A program made the position numbers and the translations under genes. From JACDBE01 sp051002015 (GTDB taxonomy: Bacteria; Actinomycetota; Acidimicrobiia; Spongiisociales; UBA5794), in contig JBPCMS010000028.1 of NCBI GenBank assembly GCA_051002015.1, positions 1 through 29,616 on the forward strand: DNA of 29,616 nucleotides. Reading direction: 5' to 3'. The first letter of the stretch is position 1, and each line of letters opens with the position of its first letter. Below are positions 14,312-20,377 of this stretch, one piece after another. Under the pieces are notes generated by a model. That model saw nothing but the letters and a program-made list of their open reading frames with translations, did not search any database and was not told the DNA's origin.

Positions 14312-15123
14312 GCCCCGGCAAGGACGAGCTCACCGCCACCGGCCCGGTCCTCCCGCTGCAACCGCCAAGCCTCGACGCCAGCTTCGCCTCGCTGCTCGAC
14401 GATCGGGGGCTGGCGCCGCGCTGGCTGACCGGGGGAGAGGCGGCGTCCATGCCTGAGGTGCCCGAAGGGACGACGGTGGTGGCGCTGCGCTACGCCGACG
14501 GCGTGGCCATGGCGGGCGACCGGCGGGCCATTGCGGGCAACCTCATCGCCCACAAGCGCATCCAGAAGGTGTTCGCCGCCGACGACTACTCGGCGGTTGC
14601 CATCGCCGGCACCGCCGGTATGGCGCTCGAGCTGATCCGCCTGTTCCAGACCGAGCTGGAGCACTACGAGAAGATCGAGGGCACCCGGTTGTCGCTCGAG
14701 GGCAAAGCCAACTACCTGGCTCGGATGGTGCGCAACCATCTGCCGCTCGCCTTCCAGGGGCTCGCCGTCGTCCCCCTCTTCTGCGGTTTCGACGAGACCG
14801 CCGGCGCCGGCAAGCTCTACACCTTCGACGTGGTGGGGGGCCGCTACGAGGAGCAGGACTACGCCACCACGGGATCGGGAGGGGGCGAGGCCAAGTCGTT
14901 CCTCAAGGCGACCTACCGCACCGGTCTCGACGAGGAGGGCGCCATCCGTCTCGCTGTCGAGTCGCTGGTCGCCGCCGCCGAGGAGGACGCCGCCACCGGG
15001 GGCCCCGACGTCAAGCGGGGCATCTACCCCAACGTGGTCACCGTCACCGCATCGGGGCTCACCGAGATCCCCGACGACCGTCTGGCCGGCATCGCCGCCT
15101 CGGTGCTCGAGGGCCGTCCGTGA
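14308..15123 (+). CDS. prcB: Proteasome beta subunit PrcB
   Basis: Catalytic subunit of the 20S core, 271 residues. A 54-residue propeptide precedes the self-cleavage site GTTVVALRY; Thr55 becomes the catalytic Thr1. With mature numbering, Asp17 (in AGDRR) and Lys33 (in KRIQK) are present, so the active site is intact. Other core features are GTAGMALELIRLFQTELEHY and GPDVKRGIYP near the C-terminus. GTG 14308 overlaps the pup stop as GTGA, tying its synthesis to Pup. The stop overlaps prcA in the same way. Confidence 0.97.
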   Translation: MSPGKDELTATGPVLPLQPPSLDASFASLLDDRGLAPRWLTGGEAASMPEVPEGTTVVALRYADGVAMAGDRRAIAGNLIAHKRIQKVFAADDYSAVAIAGTAGMALELIRLFQTELEHYEKIEGTRLSLEGKANYLARMVRNHLPLAFQGLAVVPLFCGFDETAGAGKLYTFDVVGGRYEEQDYATTGSGGGEAKSFLKATYRTGLDEEGAIRLAVESLVAAAEEDAATGGPDVKRGIYPNVVTVTASGLTEIPDDRLAGIAASVLEGRP

Positions 15124-15839
15124 CCAGCAACTTCTATGTCCCGCCCGAGCAGCTCACCAAGGAGCGGGCCGAGTTCGCCCGCAAGGGCATCGCCAGGGGC
15201 CGCCCCATCGCGGTGTGCGAGTACACCGATGGCGTGCTGCTCATCGGAGAGAACCCGAGCGGGTCGCTCCACAAGCTGGGGGAGATCTACGACCGGATCG
15301 CCTTCGCCGGAGTAGGCCGCTTCAACGAGTTCGAGATGCTGCGCACCGCCGGGGTCCGCTACGCCGACATCAAGGGCTATTCGTACGGAAGGGTCGACGT
15401 GACCGCGCGGGGTCTGGCCAACGCGTACAGCCAGACCCTCGGCCAGATCTTCATCCACGAGCTCAAGCCGTACGAGATCGAGATCATGGTGGCCGAGGTT
15501 GGTGTCGGAGACGACGATTCCCATATCTTCCGCATCCAGTTCGACGGCACCCTGGGGACCGTCAACCGCTTCGGGGCGATGGGTGGTAACGACGCCAAGG
15601 TTGCCGCGGTGCTCGAGGAGGGCTGGAACCCCGAGCTCGACCTCCCGTCGGCGGTCCGCCTGGCCACACGCGCCATCGAGGGCGCCGAGAACCGCGCCGG
15701 CACCGAGGGCGCCGAAACCCGCACCATCGCCCCCGCCGACTGGGAGGCGGCGGTGGTCGACCGCACCAGCGGACGACGCAAGTTCCGGCGGCTCACCACC
15801 GAGGACATCGCCGGGGCCCGCACCACCGAGCGCACCTAG
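15120..15839 (+). CDS. prcA: Proteasome alpha subunit PrcA
   Basis: Structural outer-ring subunit that gates the core and receives the ARC tail; 239 residues. The N-terminus (FYVPPEQLTKERAEFARKGI) matches the alpha-subunit gate and H0 helix. ENPSGSLHKLGEIYDRIAFA and KGYSYGRVDVTARGLANAY are family signatures. It lacks the catalytic N-terminal Thr, as expected. GTG 15120 overlaps prcB by 4 bases (GTGA). The last part, after about residue 195, is charged and variable, as in relatives. It ends the arc operon; 136 noncoding bases follow. Confidence 0.97.
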   Translation: MTSNFYVPPEQLTKERAEFARKGIARGRPIAVCEYTDGVLLIGENPSGSLHKLGEIYDRIAFAGVGRFNEFEMLRTAGVRYADIKGYSYGRVDVTARGLANAYSQTLGQIFIHELKPYEIEIMVAEVGVGDDDSHIFRIQFDGTLGTVNRFGAMGGNDAKVAAVLEEGWNPELDLPSAVRLATRAIEGAENRAGTEGAETRTIAPADWEAAVVDRTSGRRKFRRLTTEDIAGARTTERT

Positions 15840-15845
15840 TCGACT

Positions 15846-15916
15846 GCCAAGAATTGGCTGCCGTGGCCGGGGCGACGCTCGCTCCAACATCAGCGGATCG
15901 CGTGTCGTGGCGACAC
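15846..15916. other. Two short palindromes in the prcA-pafA gap
   Basis: GCCAA-GAA-TTGGC (15846-15858) and GTGTCG-TGG-CGACAC (15902-15916) are perfect inverted repeats with three-base loops. They lie in the 136-base gap between prcA and pafA, upstream of the pafA promoter. They could be operators or contribute to transcript ends after prcA; neither is followed by a T tract. Short GC-rich palindromes also arise by chance. Confidence 0.3.
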
Positions 15917-15963
15917 CCAGGAACCTTAGGTTCGCCGCTCCCCGAGCAACCGCCTCGTCCCGG

Positions 15964-15969
15964 TACGCT
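15964..15969 (+). promoter_or_regulatory. Leaderless promoter of pafA (-10 element)
   Basis: TACGCT is followed by exactly six bases and then GTG 15976. With the usual spacing, RNA would start on the G of the start codon. No ribosome-binding site is present, supporting a leaderless mRNA. No good -35 was found. Confidence 0.65.
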
Positions 15970-15975
15970 GCCCGG

Positions 15976-17331
15976 GTGCAGCGCAGGATCTATGGAATCG
16001 AGACCGAGTACGGGGTGACCTGCACCCTGCGCGGTCAGCGGCGTCTCTCCCCCGACGAGGTGGCCCGCTACCTGTTCCGGCGGGTGGTGTCGTGGGGGCG
16101 GTCCTCGAACGTGTTCCTGGAGAACGGCGCCCGGCTCTACCTCGACGTGGGGAGCCATCCCGAATACGCCACCCCCGAATGCGACAGCCTGGTCGACGTC
16201 GTCGCCCACGACAAGGCGGGCGAGCGCATCCTGGAGAGCCTGCTCACATCGGCCGAACAGCGGCTCGAGGAGGAGGGCATCCGCGGTCAGATCTACCTGT
16301 TCAAGAACAACACCGACTCGGCCGGTAACTCGTACGGCTGCCACGAGAACTACCTGGTGGGACGGCACGGCGACTTCCAGCGGGTCATCGACACCCTGAT
16401 CCCGTTCTTCGTCACCAGGCAGATCTTCGCCGGCGCCGGCAAGCTGCTCCAGACCGCACGAGGCACCGTGTTCTGCCTGTCGCAGCGGGCCGAGCACATC
16501 TGGGAGGGGATCTCCTCGGCAACCACCAGGAGCCGTCCCATCATCAACACCAGGGATGAGCCCCACGCCGACGCCGAGCGCTACCGCAGGCTCCATGTCA
16601 TCGCGGGCGACTCCAACATGTCCGAGTACGTCACCCTGGTCAAGATCGGAACGACGGCGGCGCTGCTCCAGATGCTCGAGGACGACGTCGTGTTCCGCGA
16701 CCTCAGCCTGGAGAACCCGATCAGGGCCATCAGGGAGATCTCGCACGACATTACCTGCCGGCGCCGGGTGCGGCTGGCCAACGGCCGCGAGCTGTCCGCC
16801 CTCGACATCCAGTGGGAGTACCTGGAGCGAGCGATGCGGTACGGACGAACGGTGGGCTACCCCGCCCAGGTCGAGCATGCCATCGAGATGTGGGAGTACC
16901 TGCTCACCGGGCTGGAGAAGGACCCGCTCAGCCTGCACCGCGAATGCGACTGGGTGGCCAAGCACCGGATGATCGAGCGGTTCTCCGAGAAGCGCTCGGT
17001 ACCGCTGTCCGACCCCCGGTTGGCGCTGATCGATCTCAGCTACCACGACGTGAAGCAGGAGCGGGGGCTGTACTACCTGCTGGAGCGGCGGGGCATGGTG
17101 GAGCGGGTGGTCACCGACGAGATGGTCGACAGGGCCCAGACCGAGCCACCGGCCACGACAAGAGCAAAGCTGCGTGGCGCCTTCATCAAGGCGGCCAAGG
17201 CGAAGAAGCGGGACTTCACGGTCGACTGGGTCCACCTCAAGCTCAACGACCAGGCGCAGCGCACCGTGCTGTGCAAGGACCCGTTCAAGGCCGTCGACGA
17301 CAGGGTCGACAAGCTGATCGCCGGGCTGTGA
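15976..17331 (+). CDS. pafA: Pup-protein ligase PafA
   Basis: A 451-residue ATP-dependent ligase that phosphorylates the Pup C-terminal Glu and joins it to a substrate lysine. Features: GIETEYGVTC with Glu9 (needed in the M. tuberculosis enzyme), RRLSPDEVARYLFRRVVSWG, LYLDVGSHPEYATPEC with Asp57, LFKNNTDSAGNSYGCHENYL, SQRAEHIWEG, and the C-terminal DWVHLKLNDQAQRTVLCKDP specific to PafA. These distinguish it from Dop upstream. The open frame runs far upstream through prcA, but similarity begins at GTG 15976, which also follows a -10 element by six bases. The gene stands apart from arc-prcA and seems separately transcribed. Confidence 0.97.
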   Translation: MQRRIYGIETEYGVTCTLRGQRRLSPDEVARYLFRRVVSWGRSSNVFLENGARLYLDVGSHPEYATPECDSLVDVVAHDKAGERILESLLTSAEQRLEEEGIRGQIYLFKNNTDSAGNSYGCHENYLVGRHGDFQRVIDTLIPFFVTRQIFAGAGKLLQTARGTVFCLSQRAEHIWEGISSATTRSRPIINTRDEPHADAERYRRLHVIAGDSNMSEYVTLVKIGTTAALLQMLEDDVVFRDLSLENPIRAIREISHDITCRRRVRLANGRELSALDIQWEYLERAMRYGRTVGYPAQVEHAIEMWEYLLTGLEKDPLSLHRECDWVAKHRMIERFSEKRSVPLSDPRLALIDLSYHDVKQERGLYYLLERRGMVERVVTDEMVDRAQTEPPATTRAKLRGAFIKAAKAKKRDFTVDWVHLKLNDQAQRTVLCKDPFKAVDDRVDKLIAGL

Positions 17332-17370
17332 GCCGGGCCTTCGGTGGTTCAATGCACCCGACGGCGCCGA

Positions 17371-17376
17371 TACCCT
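17371..17376 (+). promoter_or_regulatory. Candidate near-leaderless promoter of pafBC (-10 element)
   Basis: TACCCT, eight bases before ATG 17385, in the 53-base gap after pafA. No ribosome-binding site precedes the ATG. A weak TTCAAT lies 17 bases upstream. Confidence 0.5.
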
Positions 17377-17384
17377 GAGCCCAG

Positions 17385-18305
17385 ATGCAGAAGGTCATCG
17401 AGCGCATCCTGAACCTGCTGGCGTTTCTCCTCACCGCCGATCGGCCGGTGACGGCCGACCAGATCCGGATGACGGTCGCCGGCTACGACCGCTCCTCGGA
17501 CGAGGCCTTCCGCCGGACCTTCGAGCGGGACAAGGTACTGCTCCGCCGTCTCGGCATCCGGCTCGAGCTCCGGCCGACCGACGTCTGGGAGGTCGAGCAC
17601 GGCTACACCGTCCTTCCCGGGTCGGCCTTCCCCGATCCGGGTCTCACCGACGACGAGCGGGCCGCCCTGTGGATCGCCGCCCAGGTGGTGCGGATGGGCG
17701 GGAGGTCGTCCGGACCGGACGCCATGTTCAAGCTGGGCGGGACCCCGCTGGCACCGGCGGGCGAGCCGCTCGCCGCCGACCTCGGCACCCCGGAGGACGA
17801 TCTGGCCGAGGTGTTCACCGCCATCACGGTGCGGCGCCATCTCGCCTTCACCTACCGGGGACGGGAGCGTACCGTCGCCCCCTTCGGGCTGGCCCATCGC
17901 CGGGGGCACTGGTACCTGATCGGGCCCGAGCGGGACGACGACCTGATCAAGGTGTTCCGACTGGACCGGGCCACCCCGGTCAACCCCACCGGCGAGGCCG
18001 GAGGCTTCGAGCGACCCGAGGGGTTCTCCGCCGTCTCCTTCGTTCCCAACGCCCCCTGGGAGGCCGGTGACGCCATCGAGACAACCGCCCTGGTGCGGAT
18101 CGACCCCGAGCTGGCCTGGTGGGCCGAGCGCCAGGTTCACGACCCGGCCGCCGTCACCCGGCTCCCGGACGGAGGCGTCGAGCTCTCGCTGCGGGTGGCC
18201 AACCCGGATGCGCTGATCGGCTGGGTGCTGTCGTTCGAGGACGGCGCCGAGATCATCGAGCCGGCAGAGTTGCGCCGGCGGATCATCGAGCGGGTGGCGG
18301 GATGA
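17385..18305 (+). CDS. pafB: WYL-domain transcriptional regulator PafB
   Basis: A 306-residue regulator with an N-terminal winged-helix region (about 1-75; ILNLLAFLLTADRPVTADQI and following) and a WYL domain (about 140-220) that carries HWYLIGPER and KVFRLDR, plus a C-terminal WCX-like extension. In mycobacteria PafB and PafC act together as a RecA/LexA-independent activator of DNA-repair genes, including links to the proteasome. Here pafB and pafC overlap as ATGA, implying coupled synthesis of the pair. Target genes cannot be read from this window. Confidence 0.95.
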   Translation: MQKVIERILNLLAFLLTADRPVTADQIRMTVAGYDRSSDEAFRRTFERDKVLLRRLGIRLELRPTDVWEVEHGYTVLPGSAFPDPGLTDDERAALWIAAQVVRMGGRSSGPDAMFKLGGTPLAPAGEPLAADLGTPEDDLAEVFTAITVRRHLAFTYRGRERTVAPFGLAHRRGHWYLIGPERDDDLIKVFRLDRATPVNPTGEAGGFERPEGFSAVSFVPNAPWEAGDAIETTALVRIDPELAWWAERQVHDPAAVTRLPDGGVELSLRVANPDALIGWVLSFEDGAEIIEPAELRRRIIERVAG

Positions 18306-19237
18306 GCAGCGCCCGCACCGCCTCCAGGCTCAACCGGCTGCTCGGCATGCTCCCTTGGGTGATCGCCCACCCCGGGACAACCGTCGACGAGGTGTGCACC
18401 CGGTTCGGCTACGACCCGCGGTCGCTGGTCGCCGACCTCAACCTGGTCTTCGTGTGCGGGCAGCCCGGATACGGTCCCGACGACCTGATGGTGGCGTACA
18501 TCGACGATGACGAGGTCGTGGTGGAGATGGCCGACTACTTCTCGGACCCGGTCCAGCTCACCGCCCCCGAGGCGCTGGGGCTGATCGCATCCGGTATGGC
18601 GATGCTGTCGACCGGGGAGGCCCCCGAGGCGCTGCGCCGCGCCGTCGACAAGCTGGCCGCGGTCATCTTCCCCGAAGCTGGTGACGTGCTCGCCGTCGAC
18701 CTCCCCGAGCCGGGGATGGTCGGCGAGCTGCGCCGGGCGGCCGCCGACCATGAGGTCGTGCACTTGGTGTACACCGCCATCGCCGGCGACCGCACCACCG
18801 AGCGCGACATCGAGCCGTGGATCGTGCTCTCCACGCTCGGCAACTGGTATGTCACCGGGTTCTGCCGGCTGGCCGGGGACGAGCGGGTGTTCCGCATCGA
18901 CCGGATCCGCTCGCTGCAGCCGACCGGGGAGCGGTTCGAGCCCCCCGCCGAGACCCCGCCCCCGCTGGTGTCGTACCACCGCGGAGACGACGACGTCGTG
19001 TGCGAGATGACCCTGAGCACCCGGGCCCGTTGGGTCACCGACTACTACCCGGTCGAGATCGTCGAGGACACCGGGGAAGGTGGCCCGGTGACCATCCGCT
19101 TCTTCGCCGGCGACCCATCGGTGGCCGCTCGTCTCCTGCTCCGTCTGGGTGGCGAGGCGGAGCTGGTGAGCGGGGACGAGGTCGCCGCCGAGGTGGCAGA
19201 TCTGCGCCGCCGTATCCTCGCCCGCTATCGGGGCTGA
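18302..19237 (+). CDS. pafC: WYL-domain transcriptional regulator PafC
   Basis: A 311-residue partner of PafB with the same plan: N-terminal helix-turn-helix region (about 1-65, RLNRLLGMLPWVIAHPGTTV), WYL domain (about 140-215, with NWYVTGFCRLAGDERVFRID) and a C-terminal extension. The WYL motif here is WYV. ATG 18302 overlaps the pafB stop by 4 bases; the frame extends upstream only as a shadow of pafB. A long inverted repeat follows 15 bases after the stop. Confidence 0.95.
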   Translation: MSSARTASRLNRLLGMLPWVIAHPGTTVDEVCTRFGYDPRSLVADLNLVFVCGQPGYGPDDLMVAYIDDDEVVVEMADYFSDPVQLTAPEALGLIASGMAMLSTGEAPEALRRAVDKLAAVIFPEAGDVLAVDLPEPGMVGELRRAAADHEVVHLVYTAIAGDRTTERDIEPWIVLSTLGNWYVTGFCRLAGDERVFRIDRIRSLQPTGERFEPPAETPPPLVSYHRGDDDVVCEMTLSTRARWVTDYYPVEIVEDTGEGGPVTIRFFAGDPSVAARLLLRLGGEAELVSGDEVAAEVADLRRRILARYRG

Positions 19238-19252
19238 GCCTCCACCCCAACT

Positions 19253-19302
19253 TTTCTTAGGATCGAAACGCATCACTCATGACGCGTTTCGGTCCTAAGA
19301 AA
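19253..19302. repeat. 19-bp inverted repeat between pafC and tatA
   Basis: The arms TTTCTTAGGATCGAAACGC (19253-19271) and GCGTTTCGGTCCTAAGAAA (19284-19302) pair over 19 positions with a single G-T wobble, around a 12-base loop. It begins 15 bases after the pafC stop and ends 32 bases before the tatA start, next to the -35 region of the tatA promoter. No T tract follows. Its stem is rich in A/T compared with its surroundings. Terminator, operator or mobile hairpin are all possible. Confidence 0.75.
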
Positions 19303-19321
19303 CGCCGGATCGTCATCGCCC

Positions 19322-19327
19322 TACCAT
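19322..19327 (+). promoter_or_regulatory. Leaderless promoter of tatA-tatC-helY (-10 element)
   Basis: TACCAT followed by seven bases and GTG 19335, so RNA should start at or next to the start codon. No ribosome-binding site precedes the GTG. Confidence 0.55.
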
Positions 19328-19334
19328 CGCCACC

Positions 19335-19667
19335 GTGAACGCCAACCTCACCCTGTCCGAGATCCTGACGATCTCCGTGATCATCCTGATCGTGTTCGGG
19401 CCGCACCGCCTTCCCGAGCTGGCCCGCAAGGCCGGGGCGTTGGTGGGGAAGCTGCGCGATGCCGCCGGCACGGTTCGACAGGAGCTCACCGAAGGAACCG
19501 AGGAGCTGGTTCGGCCCCTGGCCGACATCGAGCGTGACCTGCGCGCCGCCAAGGAGGATCTCAAGGCGGCGATCCCCCGGCTCGACGGCGGGCCCCGGCC
19601 GAGCACGCCAACCGCACCGGCACCGGACCCGACCCAACAGCCCGGGGAGACCCCGCCCCCGGCATGA
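19335..19667 (+). CDS. tatA: Twin-arginine translocase subunit TatA/TatB family
   Basis: A 110-residue single-helix membrane protein of the Tat export system, which moves folded proteins across the cytoplasmic membrane. One N-terminal helix (about 7-20, ILTISVIILIVF) leads to the FGPHRLPELARKAG hinge and amphipathic helix, then a charged and proline-rich tail. The FGP hinge is found in both TatA and TatB proteins; position directly before tatC suggests TatA. GTG 19335 is the first start and has no leader. The stop overlaps tatC by 4 bases (ATGA). Confidence 0.92.
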   Translation: MNANLTLSEILTISVIILIVFGPHRLPELARKAGALVGKLRDAAGTVRQELTEGTEELVRPLADIERDLRAAKEDLKAAIPRLDGGPRPSTPTAPAPDPTQQPGETPPPA

Positions 19668-20377
19668 CCGACACCCCGATGTCGTTCATGGATCATCTGG
19701 TCGAGCTGCGCCGGCGGCTGATCATCTCCGTGATCGCGGTGGGCGTGGGGACGGCGATCGCCGGCGCCTTCTACCGCCCGCTGCTCGACCTCCTCGCCGA
19801 GCCGTACCTGCAGGCCGTCGACGGCGACCGGCTGGCGTTCTTCCAACCCACCGAGGCCTTCACCCTGGTGCTGCGGGTGGCGATGTTCGGCGGCCTGGTC
19901 GTCGCCTCGCCGGTCCTGATCGGCCAGATCTGGGGGTTCGTCAGCCCGGCGTTGACCAAGCGGGAGAGGCGGGTCGTCCTCCCCCTTTCGATCGTGCTCG
20001 GCGTTCTCTTCGCCACCGGGGTGGTGGTGGGTTACCTGTCGCTGCCGTTGACGCTGCGGCTGCTGCTCGGGATCGGCACCGACATCCTCGACCCGGTGAT
20101 CGGGGCCGAGTTCTACCTCCGCTTCGCCATGCGGTTCCTGCTCGCCTTCGGGCTCGCCTTCCTCTTCCCGGTGTTCCTCTTCGCCGCCGGCGCCGTGGGT
20201 GCGGTGACGTCGAGGACCCTGCGCTCGTGGCGGCGCTGGGCGGTCACCATCATCCTGGTGGGGGCGGCGCTGCTCACCCCGGGGGGTGATCCGCTCACCC
20301 TGATCCTGCTCGCCGGGCCGCTGTACCTGCTGTACGAGGGGACGATCCTGGCTATCCGGTTCGGGCTGAAGAAGTGA
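19664..20377 (+). CDS. tatC: Sec-independent protein translocase TatC
   Basis: The six-helix Tat receptor that binds twin-arginine signal peptides; 237 residues. Conserved parts include the N-terminal MSFMDHLVELRRRLI, the periplasmic FFQPTEAFTLVLRVA, PVLIGQIWGFVSPALTKRERR, and LTPGGDPLTLILLAGPLYLLYE near the end. ATG 19664 overlaps tatA and the stop overlaps helY (GTGA), so tatA, tatC and helY look like one transcript. M. tuberculosis has the same order after pafC. Confidence 0.96.
   Translation: MTDTPMSFMDHLVELRRRLIISVIAVGVGTAIAGAFYRPLLDLLAEPYLQAVDGDRLAFFQPTEAFTLVLRVAMFGGLVVASPVLIGQIWGFVSPALTKRERRVVLPLSIVLGVLFATGVVVGYLSLPLTLRLLLGIGTDILDPVIGAEFYLRFAMRFLLAFGLAFLFPVFLFAAGAVGAVTSRTLRSWRRWAVTIILVGAALLTPGGDPLTLILLAGPLYLLYEGTILAIRFGLKK

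Noticed and set aside
15499..15975. Upstream extension of the pafA frame by 159 codons
   Set aside because: It runs through prcA in another frame and is low-complexity Ser/Pro/Arg. PafA similarity starts exactly at GTG 15976.
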